From Streptomyces cahuitamycinicus (lineage in GTDB: Bacteria; Actinomycetota; Actinomycetes; Streptomycetales; Streptomycetaceae): DNA of 64,000 bases. Where the stretch lies: NCBI RefSeq assembly GCF_002891435.1, contig NZ_POUC01000002.1, positions 1 to 64,000 of the forward strand, in the 5' to 3' direction. Positions 53,540 to 61,584 of this stretch are shown here, piece after piece; positions within the stretch are counted from its first letter, which is position 1, and each line of letters starts with the position of its first letter. Both the position numbers and the translations under genes were made by a program. The notes beneath the pieces were generated by a model. The model had not been told where the DNA came from. It saw only the letters and a list, made by a program, of their open reading frames with translations, and did no database searches.

Positions 53540-54023
53540 CCACCTGGATCTCGGCGCCGGCGGACCAGGGAACGCGGCCGCCCTGCGGGCGGCTCACATC
53601 GGCGTCGCCATGGGCGTCACCGGCACCGACGTCGCCAAGGAAGCCGCCGACATGGTGCTGACCGATGACGACTGCTCCACCATCGTCCGCGCCGTGCGCG
53701 AAGGCCGTTCCATCTACGACAACATCGTCACCTTCGTCTGCTTCCAGCTGTCCACCAACATCGGCGTCATCCTCACCCTGCTCGCCGCCGTGCCGGCCGG
53801 GCTGCCGGCGCCCATGTCGGCGATCCAGCTGCTGTGGGTCAACATGTGGGAGCCGTCCTGCTCTCCAGATCATCGCCGTTCAAGTTCCCTTCGCCCACGG
53901 CGTCTTCGACACCTTTCCCCTCAGTCCCCTTCAGTGGGCCGTCTGCCTGGCCACCGGCTCCACCGTGCTACTGGCCGAACACGCCTGGCGCACCGGACGC
54001 GCACGGCTCGGCCACAAGGACTG
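53540..54023 (+). pseudogene. P-type cation ATPase C-terminal remnant
   Basis: The plus strand reads the end of the phosphorylation domain and first following span (AALRAAHIGVAMGVTGTDVA, KEAADMVLTDDDCSTIVRAV, FQLSTNIGVILTLLAAV, AIQLLWVNMW). At about 53860 the frame changes and part of the membrane domain is missing; the tail LQIIAVQVPFAHGVFDTF to AEHAWRTGRARLGHKD then follows. The hinge motif GDGxND has become GPGNAA. The phosphorylated Asp region is absent. It is a relic of a calcium/magnesium-type pump. Confidence 0.7.
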
Positions 54024-54335
54024 ACCGTCTGGGACAGCACGCGATCACCGCGGTACGCGGCCAGGCAGGCAGCGCGAAGGCCACACGAAGCCATCGATCG
54101 TCGGCGGCCGCCGACACGCCCAGGTGGCGCCACGGGCGTGGCGCGAGAGATCGGGCATGAGGTGCCGTCATTCCTCGGCTGTGCGGCGCGACCACGGGAG
54201 GTCCGGGCGGCGCGCCCTGTGGTAACGTTTCGCGTTTGCAGCGTCGCTGTGTCGGTCTCCGTTCGGTGTCTCTGGCTGGTGGCTGCGTCCCTGCCGCGCC
54301 TTCCTCGGTACGGTCCCTTCGGAGGAAGGCTCTCT
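54024..54335. other. Leader region of the DEAD-box helicase gene
   Basis: No gene is recognised. The last 100 bases are pyrimidine-rich on the plus strand and end with the strong ribosome site GGAGGAAGG, as expected for a long untranslated leader. GTAACGT near 54221 may be part of a promoter. Confidence 0.35.
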
Positions 54336-55757
54336 GTGAGCGAATCAGCACGTGCCGATGCCCGGCAGCGGGACGACGCGTCCGAGGCCTCGGGCGCCGT
54401 TTCGGCGCCGCCCGCGGCGGCGTCCTTCGCGCGGCTGGGGCTGCCGGCCGAGCTTCTGCGGGCGCTCGACCAGCACGGTGTGACCGTGCCCTTCCCCATC
54501 CAGGCTGCGGCGCTGCCGACCGCGCTCGCGGGACGGGACGTCCTGGGCCGAGGCCGCACCGGGTCCGGCAAGACCCTCGCCTTCGGCCTGGGGATGCTCG
54601 CCCGGACGGCCGGGCGGCGTGCGCAGCCCAAAGAGCCGCTGGCGCTCGTCCTGGTCCCCACCAGGGAGCTGGCCCAGCAGGTCGGTGAGGCGCTCACCCC
54701 GTATGCCGAGGCGCTGCGGCTGCGGCTCGCGACCGTCGTGGGCGGATTGTCCATCGGACGGCAGACCGCCGTGCTGCGGGACGGCGCCGAGATCGTCGTC
54801 GCGACGCCCGGTCGGCTGCACGACCTCATCGAGCGCAAGGGCTGCCGGCTGGGACGGGTGCGCATCGCGGTGCTGGACGAGGCCGACCAGATGTGCGACA
54901 TGGGATTCCTGCCGCAGATCACCGAAATCCTGGACCAGGTGCGACCCGACGGGCAGCGGATGCTGTTCTCCGCCACACTCGACCGCGACGTCGACGAACT
55001 GGTGCGGCGCTACCTGCGCGACCCCGTCGCCCACTCCGTGGACCCCTCGTCCAACGCGGTCTCCGCGATCGAGCACCACGTCTTCGTCGTACACGGCCCG
55101 GACCGGTACGCCGTGTCCACGGAAATCGCCGCGCGGGACGGTCGTGTCCTGCTGTTCTTGGACACCAAGCACGGCGTCGACCAGCTCACGCGGCATCTGC
55201 GGGCCAGCGGCGTGGCCGCCGCCGCACTGCACAGCGGGAAGTCCCAGCCGCAACGCACCCGGACCCTGGCCCAGTTCAAGAACGGACAGGTCACCGCGCT
55301 GGTGGCGACGAACGTCGCCGCACGCGGCCTGCATGTGGACGACCTCGACCTCGTGGTCAACGTCGACCCGGCCACCGACCCGAAGGACTATCTGCACCGC
55401 GCGGGCCGCACGGCGCGGGCCGGCCGCTTCGGCACCGTCGTGACACTCGTCCTGCCGGGACAGCGCCGCGAGACGAGCCAGGTCATGGCGGACGCCGACG
55501 TCGCTCCCAAGGTCACCAAAGTGCGGTCGGGCGAGGCCGAGTTGAGCCGGATCACCGGCGCCAAGGCCCCCTCCGGAACGCCTCTCGACGGCGGGCCGGC
55601 CGTACCGCGGCCCAAGAATCACAACGCCCCGTTCCGCGGCCTGGGCAGCACCAAGGACGTGAAGGGTGACTCCGGCGGCAGGCCGTCCCGCAAGAGCAGC
55701 GAGGCCCGCAAGCTGGCGGAGGCCCGCAAGGCGGCCCGGGTGCGGCGCGGCGGCTGA
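54336..55757 (+). CDS. DEAD-box ATP-dependent RNA helicase
   Basis: GTG 54336 after GGAGGAAGG gives 473 residues; the longer open frame upstream belongs to the ATPase relic. All helicase motifs are present: Q motif (FPIQAAALP), I (GRTGSGKT), Ia (PTRELAQQ), Ib (TPGRL), II (DEAD, in VLDEADQM), III (SAT), IV (LLFLDTKHG), V (ATNVAARGL) and VI (HRAGRTARAG). A lysine/arginine-rich C-terminal tail would bind RNA. Such helicases unwind structured RNA in ribosome assembly or cold adaptation. Confidence 0.92.
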   Translation: MSESARADARQRDDASEASGAVSAPPAAASFARLGLPAELLRALDQHGVTVPFPIQAAALPTALAGRDVLGRGRTGSGKTLAFGLGMLARTAGRRAQPKEPLALVLVPTRELAQQVGEALTPYAEALRLRLATVVGGLSIGRQTAVLRDGAEIVVATPGRLHDLIERKGCRLGRVRIAVLDEADQMCDMGFLPQITEILDQVRPDGQRMLFSATLDRDVDELVRRYLRDPVAHSVDPSSNAVSAIEHHVFVVHGPDRYAVSTEIAARDGRVLLFLDTKHGVDQLTRHLRASGVAAAALHSGKSQPQRTRTLAQFKNGQVTALVATNVAARGLHVDDLDLVVNVDPATDPKDYLHRAGRTARAGRFGTVVTLVLPGQRRETSQVMADADVAPKVTKVRSGEAELSRITGAKAPSGTPLDGGPAVPRPKNHNAPFRGLGSTKDVKGDSGGRPSRKSSEARKLAEARKAARVRRGG

Positions 55758-55766
55758 GACCGGCTT

Positions 55767-55780
55767 CCCGGACTGCCGGG
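55767..55780 (+). terminator. Small hairpin after the helicase gene
   Basis: CCCGG ACTG CCGGG, a 5-bp stem with a 4-base loop starting 10 bases after the stop. Weak terminator candidate. Confidence 0.3.
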
Positions 55781-56022
55781 CGGTGTCCACGCTGCTGGAC
55801 GGATACGCGTGACCGGAGATCGGCTGGGGCGCACGGGACGGCGTGACGTGAAGTGACCGCGTGTGAGTTGCCGTACGGGGGCGCCGCGCGTTCCGGCGAC
55901 CGGGTCGGAACTCGTCCGGGACCGTCCCGGCCCGGGGCTGCCTCCGGCACGGCGGGCGCACCTGATCGACCATGCCGGCCATTGCGCACCCTGACGCCGA
56001 CAGGCCGCCGGCCTGGTGACGG

Positions 56023-56409
56023 CTACTGAGCGACCGGTTTCCTGATGCGGTCCGTCTCGTCCTGGACGAGCAAGGAGAGCAGGGAAGCCACGGACAGGCC
56101 CGCTTCGGCCGGGTGGCGCAGCACCTTGTTCGGCTCGATGCGGTAGGTGTTCGTGCGCCCGTCCCGGGTGTGGGACAGGTAACCGTCCTGCTCGAGGTCG
56201 GAGATGATCCGTGAGACGGCGCGCTCCGTGAGCCGGCAGCGGGCGGCGATGTCGCGGATGCGGGCGTTCGGGTTGTCGGCGATGGCTGCCAGAACGCGCG
56301 CGTGACTGGTGATGAACGTCCAACCGGTGTGGGACTCGGGCACTCCGACCATGCGCTGCATTTTAGGGGACACCGTTGCCGGAACGCGGATACGTGACAT
56401 ACTTTTCAT
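56023..56409 (-). CDS. Winged-helix (MarR/ArsR-like) regulator
   Basis: Up to 128 residues. The HTH is DIAARCRLTERAVSRIISDLEQDGYL, cited here by its core CRLTERAVSRIISDL near residue 60, followed by a wing (SHTRDGRTNTYRI). The protein ends in a short helical tail. Starts at 56409, 56400 or at the ATG near 56361 are all possible and none has a ribosome site. It is divergent from the STAS gene with a 50-base gap and may control it. Relatives with the same HPAEAG segment are common in Streptomyces and uncharacterised. Confidence 0.75.
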   Translation of the reverse strand: MKSMSRIRVPATVSPKMQRMVGVPESHTGWTFITSHARVLAAIADNPNARIRDIAARCRLTERAVSRIISDLEQDGYLSHTRDGRTNTYRIEPNKVLRHPAEAGLSVASLLSLLVQDETDRIRKPVAQ

Positions 56410-56459
56410 GCAACAGATGACGTGCTCCCATCGGGGAGAGCCACAGAAGGAGCCCGAAG

Positions 56460-56864
56460 GTGCCCTGGGACGAGGCCGGCATGCCCGCGCTCACGCGTGG
56501 CACCAATGCCAAGCCGCTGCCGCAGCCGGCCCCCGCGCATGCCCGTCCGGGGGCTGTACTGTCGCAGTACGAACGGCACGGGGCCTGGGTCGTCGTCGCT
56601 CGCGGCGCCTACGACATGGACTCGATCGCGCCATTGGCGCAAGCCCTGGACGCCGGGGTCAGAAGGCATCCGAAGGTGATCCTGGACGCCTCCGGCATCA
56701 CCTTCGCGGACTCGACGCTGCTGAATCTGCTGATCCTCACTCACCAGGCGGGCGCCCTGCGCGTGGTCGCGCCGCCACCGCAGCTGAAGCGGCTCTGCGA
56801 GATCACCGGAGTCGACAGCATTCTTCAGACGCGGGATTCGGTCGATGACGCCGCCTTCTCCTGA
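56460..56864 (+). CDS. STAS-domain anti-sigma factor antagonist
   Basis: GTG 56460 after AGAAGGAG gives 134 residues. After a proline-rich N-terminal stretch the STAS domain occupies about 33-130 with VILDASGITFADSTLLNLLI, which contains the phosphorylatable Ser environment of SpoIIAA-type antagonists. Such proteins release a sigma factor from an anti-sigma kinase when dephosphorylated by a SpoIIE phosphatase; one is encoded at 61585. No anti-sigma kinase or sigma factor lies in the window. Confidence 0.85.
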   Translation: MPWDEAGMPALTRGTNAKPLPQPAPAHARPGAVLSQYERHGAWVVVARGAYDMDSIAPLAQALDAGVRRHPKVILDASGITFADSTLLNLLILTHQAGALRVVAPPPQLKRLCEITGVDSILQTRDSVDDAAFS

Positions 56865-57215
56865 GCCGCCTCGGCGTGCTCACGTCTTCTTCACAGAAGA
56901 GGACCGGCGTCATGGCCTGCGGAAGATCCGTCCGGAGGTGGTGGAGACGGGGTGCGCCCCGGTCTGTGCGGCACTGTCGTAGGCATGGATTCAGCCTCGC
57001 CTGAGGGCTCGTTACAGGGCGCCGCTGTTCGGCCGAGGGGACGGTTCCTGCTTTGTTCGGGGCTCGAAACGTGAGTTAACCTGCGGCGTATTTCCACATC
57101 ACATACACATCCGTGACCGCGGAGATGCATGCATGACAACCGGGCCACCCATCGGTCCGGCGGGTTCCGAGTTCTCGGCTGACGAGGGCTCTTGGGGAGC
57201 GGAACGAGGGTGCGA
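56865..57215. other. Leader of the poly-HAMP kinase gene
   Basis: No gene recognised. GTTAAC and scattered AT-rich bases near 57070-57115 are the only low-GC part and may hold the promoter. The ribosome site GAGGG is at 57206-57210. Confidence 0.35.
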
Positions 57216-60200
57216 ATGACCAGCGACAGCACTGGCGTCGTCGATGCGGTGCCGGGCGACCAGGAGTTGCGACGACTGCTGGCCGGCCTGACAGCCGTAC
57301 GCGACGGGGACTTCGGCACCCGGCTGCCGGACGACGCGGACGGCCTCATGGGCGATATCGCCAAGGTCTTCAACGGCATGGTCGACCAGCTGTCCGTGTT
57401 CACCTCCGAAGTCACCCGGGTGGCCCGCGAGGTCGGCACCGAGGGCACGCTCGGCGGGCAGGCGGAGGTGCCGGGGGTCTCGGGCACCTGGGCCGACCTG
57501 ACCGACTCGGTGAACGCCATGGCCGGCAACCTGACCACCCAGGTCCGCGACATCGCACAGGTGGCCACCGCGGTTGCCAAGGGCGACCTCTCGCAGAAGA
57601 TCGACGTGCCCGCCCGAGGCGAGATCCTGCAGCTGAAGGAGACCGTCAACACGATGGTCGACCAGCTGTCCGCGTTCGCCGACGAGGTCACGCGCGTCGC
57701 CCGCGAGGTCGGCAGCGAGGGACGACTCGGCGGGCAGGCCCAAGTGCCGGGTGTCGCCGGGGTCTGGCGCGATCTGACCGACTCCGTGAACCATATGGCG
57801 GGCAACCTCACCAGCCAGGTCCGCTCCATCGCCCAGGTCACCACCGCGGTCGCGGAGGGCGACCTCTCGCAGAAGATCACCGTGGACGCGCGGGGCGAGA
57901 TCCTGGAGCTGAAGTCCACGATCAACACGATGGTCGACCAGCTGTCCGCGTTCGCCGACGAGGTCACCCGCGTCGCCCGCGAGGTCGGCACCGAGGGACG
58001 CCTGGGCGGCCAGGCGGATGTCAAGGGCGTCAAGGGCACCTGGCGCGACCTCACCGACTCGGTGAACTTCATGGCGGGCAACCTCACCGGCCAGGTCCGC
58101 AACATCGCCCTGGTGGCCACGGCGGTTGCCAAGGGCGACCTCTCGCAGAAGATCACCGTGGACGCGCGCGGCGAGATCCTGGAGCTGAAGAGCACCATCA
58201 ACACGATGGTCGACCAGCTGTCCGCGTTCGCCGACGAGGTCACCCGCGTCGCCCGTGAGGTCGGCACCGAGGGGCGTCTCGGCGGCCAGGCCCAGGTGCG
58301 CGGTGTATCGGGAACCTGGAAGGACCTCACCGACAACGTCAACGTGATGGCGTCGAACCTGACCGGTCAGGTCCGCTCCATCGCCCAGGTCGCCACCGCC
58401 GTGGCGCGCGGCGATCTCTCGCAGCGCATCACCGTGGAGGCCGCGGGCGAGGTCGCGGCACTGGCCGAGGTCATCAACACCATGGTCGACACGCTGTCGG
58501 CCTTCGCCGACGAGGTCACGCGGGTCGCCCGCGAGGTCGGCACCGAGGGACGCCTCGGCGGCCAGGCACACGTGCCGAACGTCGCCGGCACCTGGAAGGA
58601 CCTCACCGACAACGTCAACTCCATGGCCAACAACCTCACCGGCCAGGTGCGCAACATCGCGCTGGTGACGACCGCGGTGGCCCGGGGCGACCTGTCGAAG
58701 AAGATCGACGTGGACGCACGCGGCGAGATCCTCGAACTGAAGACGACGATCAACACGATGGTCGACCAGCTGTCCGCGTTCGCCGACGAGGTCACGCGCG
58801 TCGCCCGCGAGGTCGGCACCGAGGGACGCCTCGGCGGACAGGCCGAGGTCGAGGGAGTCTCCGGCACCTGGAAGCGCCTGACGGAGAACGTCAACGAGCT
58901 GGCCGGCAACCTGACCCGGCAGGTGCGCGCCATCGCCGAGGTCACCAGCGCCGTCGCCGAGGGTGACCTGACCCGGTCGATCAACGTGGAGGCGTCCGGC
59001 GAGGTCGCCGAGCTCAAAGACAACATCAACTCGATGGTGGAGTCCCTGCGCGAGACCACCCGGGCCAACCAGGAGCAGGACTGGCTCAAGACGAACCTCG
59101 CCCGGATCTCCGGCCTGATGCAGGGTCACCGCGACCTGCCCGTGGTCGCCGAGCTGATCATGGACGAGCTGGTGCCCCTGGTGTCGGCCCAGTACGGGGC
59201 CTTCTACCTCGCCGAGGACGGCGACGACGGGCCCGAACTGCGGCTCGTCGGCTCCTACGGCTACCCCGAGGGCAGCAGCCGGCCCTCCCGCATCGCCTTC
59301 GGGCGCACCCTCGTCGGCCAGGCCGCCCGCAGCCGGCGCACCATCGTGGTGGACGAGCTGCCGGACGGCTACGTGACCATCTCCTCGGGCCTCGGCCAGG
59401 TGGTGCCGACCGCGCTGGTGCTGCTGCCCATCGTCGTCGAGGGCCAGGTCCTCGGCGTCATCGAGCTGGCGTCGGTCACGCCCTTCACCCAGATCCACGG
59501 GGACTTCCTCGCGCAGCTGATGGAGACCATCGGCGTCAACGTCAACACCATCGTGGCCAACGCCCGCACCGACGAGCTGCTGGTCGAGTCGCAGCGACTC
59601 ACGGTCGAACTCCAGGCCCGCTCCACGGAGTTGCAGGTTCAGCAGGAGGAACTGCAGCGCTCCAACGCGGAGCTGGAGGAGAAGGCCTCGCTGCTGGCGG
59701 CGCAGAACCGGGACATCGAGGCGAAGAACCTGCAGATCGAGCAGGCCCGCCAGGAACTGGAGACGCGCGCCCAGCAGCTGTCGCTGGCCTCGAAGTACAA
59801 GTCGGAGTTCCTGGCCAACATGAGCCACGAACTGCGCACCCCGCTCAACAGCCTGCTCATCCTGGCCCAGCTGCTGGCGCAGAACCCGTCCCGCAACCTC
59901 ACGCCCAAGCAGGTCGAGTACGCGCAGATCATCCACTCCGCCGGTTCGGACCTGTTGCAGCTGATCAACGACATCCTCGACCTGTCGAAGGTCGAGGCCG
60001 GAAAGATGGACGTCACGCCCGAGCGGGTGACGCTGCGCCGGCTCATCGAGTACGTCGAGGCCACCTTCCGGCCGATGACGACGCAGAAGAGCCTGGAGTT
60101 CACGGTGACGACCGCTCCCGGCGCGCCCGCGGACGTGCTCACGGACGAGTCCCGGCTGCGTCAGGTGCTGCGCAACCTCCTGTCGAACGCCGTTAAGTTC

Positions 60201-61487
60201 ACCGAGCAGGGCGGCGTGGAGCTGAGCATCGAGCCCGCGACCGACGACGAGGTGCCGGCGGGTGTGGTCCGGGGCGCCGCCGTGGTGGCCTTCCGCGTCA
60301 AGGACACCGGCATCGGCATCCCCGAGCAGCACCTGGAGACGATCTTCGGCGCCTTCCAGCAGGCGGACGGCACGACGAGCCGGAAATACGGCGGCACCGG
60401 CCTGGGCCTGTCCATCACGCGGGAGATCGCCCAACTGCTCGGCGGCGCCGTGTCCGTGCACAGCACACCCGGCCAGGGCAGTACGTTCACGCTCTTCCTG
60501 CCCGTGGCCCGTACCGACTTCGAGGAACTGCTCGGGCATGGCAGAACCCCGGAGCGGACCTCGGCGGAACCCGTCCCGCACGGACTGACCGGCTCGTTGC
60601 CGGTGCCCCAGATCGGGCCCGGGCCCCGGCCCCGGCGCCTGCTGGTCGTGGAGGAGCGGTCGCGCGGTCTGCTGACCCTCGTCGCGGAGAGCGTGGTCGC
60701 CGACCTCACGCACGGCCGCGCCGACGGCGCTCAGCGGCCCGCGGTCGACATCATCACCGCCGTCGGCGCCCAGGAGGCGGCCGGTGCCCTCGCCTCCGAG
60801 CCGTGCCACTGCGTCGTCCTGGAGCTGGGCATGCGGGACGACGAGGCGTCCCGCTTCCTGCAGGCCCTGGAGGGCGACTCGGCGCTGACGAGCGTGCCGG
60901 TGCTGGTGCACAGCAGCCATCCCGGGGACGTGCCTCTGGGCGAGACGCTGCGCTCCCGCTCGGCGGGCGGCGCACTGGAGTTGCTGTCCAGCCTCGACGA
61001 GCTGCGCGAGCGCATCGCCCTGCACCTGTCCGCCGAGGAGCCCGGTGACGTGCTCTCCCTCGTCCGGACCGAAGGGCCGCAGCGTCTGACGCCGCCTTCC
61101 GTCGACGACGCGTCGGCCGGCCGCACCGTCCTCGTCGTCGACGACGACGCGCGGAACCTCTTCGCGCTGAGCGGGATCCTGGAGGTGCAGGGCTTCCGCG
61201 TGCTGCACGCCGAGAACGGGCGCAGAGGCATCGAGACGCTGGTGAACAACCCGGACGTCGCCCTCGTGCTGATGGACGTGATGATGCCGGAGATGGACGG
61301 CTACACCGCGACGGCCGAGATCCGGCGGATGCCGCAGTACGCCGAGCTGCCCATCATCGCCGTCACGGCGAAGGCGATGCCGGGCGACCGGGACAAGAGC
61401 CTCGCCTCGGGTGCCAGCGACTACGTCACCAAGCCCGTCGACACGCGCGACCTCATGGCCTGCGTCCGCCGCTGGCTGCCCGCATGA
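57216..61487 (+). CDS. Soluble poly-HAMP hybrid histidine kinase
   Basis: ATG 57216 gives 1423 residues without a signal or membrane span. Residues 25-610 are a chain of HAMP units in six 92-residue repeats. A GAF domain (about 640-790) and a coiled coil (795-865) follow. The kinase core has H871 ([14 protein letters not shown]), N box LLSNAVKF, and G boxes DTGIGIP and [10 protein letters not shown] receiver-like domain at about 1140-1260 lacks the acidic pocket ([14 protein letters not shown]). A complete C-terminal receiver has VVDDDARN and D1354 ([13 protein letters not shown]) with VTAKAMPGD and TKPVD. The layout recalls fungal group III osmosensor kinases; the signal is unknown. Probably works with the SpoIIE protein downstream. 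Confidence 0.9.
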   Translation: MTSDSTGVVDAVPGDQELRRLLAGLTAVRDGDFGTRLPDDADGLMGDIAKVFNGMVDQLSVFTSEVTRVAREVGTEGTLGGQAEVPGVSGTWADLTDSVNAMAGNLTTQVRDIAQVATAVAKGDLSQKIDVPARGEILQLKETVNTMVDQLSAFADEVTRVAREVGSEGRLGGQAQVPGVAGVWRDLTDSVNHMAGNLTSQVRSIAQVTTAVAEGDLSQKITVDARGEILELKSTINTMVDQLSAFADEVTRVAREVGTEGRLGGQADVKGVKGTWRDLTDSVNFMAGNLTGQVRNIALVATAVAKGDLSQKITVDARGEILELKSTINTMVDQLSAFADEVTRVAREVGTEGRLGGQAQVRGVSGTWKDLTDNVNVMASNLTGQVRSIAQVATAVARGDLSQRITVEAAGEVAALAEVINTMVDTLSAFADEVTRVAREVGTEGRLGGQAHVPNVAGTWKDLTDNVNSMANNLTGQVRNIALVTTAVARGDLSKKIDVDARGEILELKTTINTMVDQLSAFADEVTRVAREVGTEGRLGGQAEVEGVSGTWKRLTENVNELAGNLTRQVRAIAEVTSAVAEGDLTRSINVEASGEVAELKDNINSMVESLRETTRANQEQDWLKTNLARISGLMQGHRDLPVVAELIMDELVPLVSAQYGAFYLAEDGDDGPELRLVGSYGYPEGSSRPSRIAFGRTLVGQAARSRRTIVVDELPDGYVTISSGLGQVVPTALVLLPIVVEGQVLGVIELASVTPFTQIHGDFLAQLMETIGVNVNTIVANARTDELLVESQRLTVELQARSTELQVQQEELQRSNAELEEKASLLAAQNRDIEAKNLQIEQARQELETRAQQLSLASKYKSEFLANMSHELRTPLNSLLILAQLLAQNPSRNLTPKQVEYAQIIHSAGSDLLQLINDILDLSKVEAGKMDVTPERVTLRRLIEYVEATFRPMTTQKSLEFTVTTAPGAPADVLTDESRLRQVLRNLLSNAVKFTEQGGVELSIEPATDDEVPAGVVRGAAVVAFRVKDTGIGIPEQHLETIFGAFQQADGTTSRKYGGTGLGLSITREIAQLLGGAVSVHSTPGQGSTFTLFLPVARTDFEELLGHGRTPERTSAEPVPHGLTGSLPVPQIGPGPRPRRLLVVEERSRGLLTLVAESVVADLTHGRADGAQRPAVDIITAVGAQEAAGALASEPCHCVVLELGMRDDEASRFLQALEGDSALTSVPVLVHSSHPGDVPLGETLRSRSAGGALELLSSLDELRERIALHLSAEEPGDVLSLVRTEGPQRLTPPSVDDASAGRTVLVVDDDARNLFALSGILEVQGFRVLHAENGRRGIETLVNNPDVALVLMDVMMPEMDGYTATAEIRRMPQYAELPIIAVTAKAMPGDRDKSLASGASDYVTKPVDTRDLMACVRRWLPA
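57378..59033 (+). repeat. Six tandem 276-bp repeats encoding HAMP units
   Basis: The codon block ATGGTCGACCAGCTGTCC recurs at 57378, 57654, 57930, 58206, (variant) 58482 and 58758, exactly 276 bp apart, and a diverged copy begins at 59034. Each unit encodes [19 protein letters not shown] then GDLSxKIxV, that is a divergent and a canonical HAMP. Confidence 0.9.
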
Positions 61488-61584
61488 GCACACCGGCGCC
61501 CGGACCGCTGACCGGCGGACCGGGCGCCCCCCAGCGCCTGTCGTTCCGCGCCCCAGGGCGCTCCAGCCGAGGAGCATCCACACC

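Noticed and set aside
52875-54335. N-terminal extension of the DEAD-box helicase frame by 487 codons.
   Set aside because: It runs through the P-type ATPase relic and antisense to PaaX; the strong ribosome site before GTG 54336 marks the real start.
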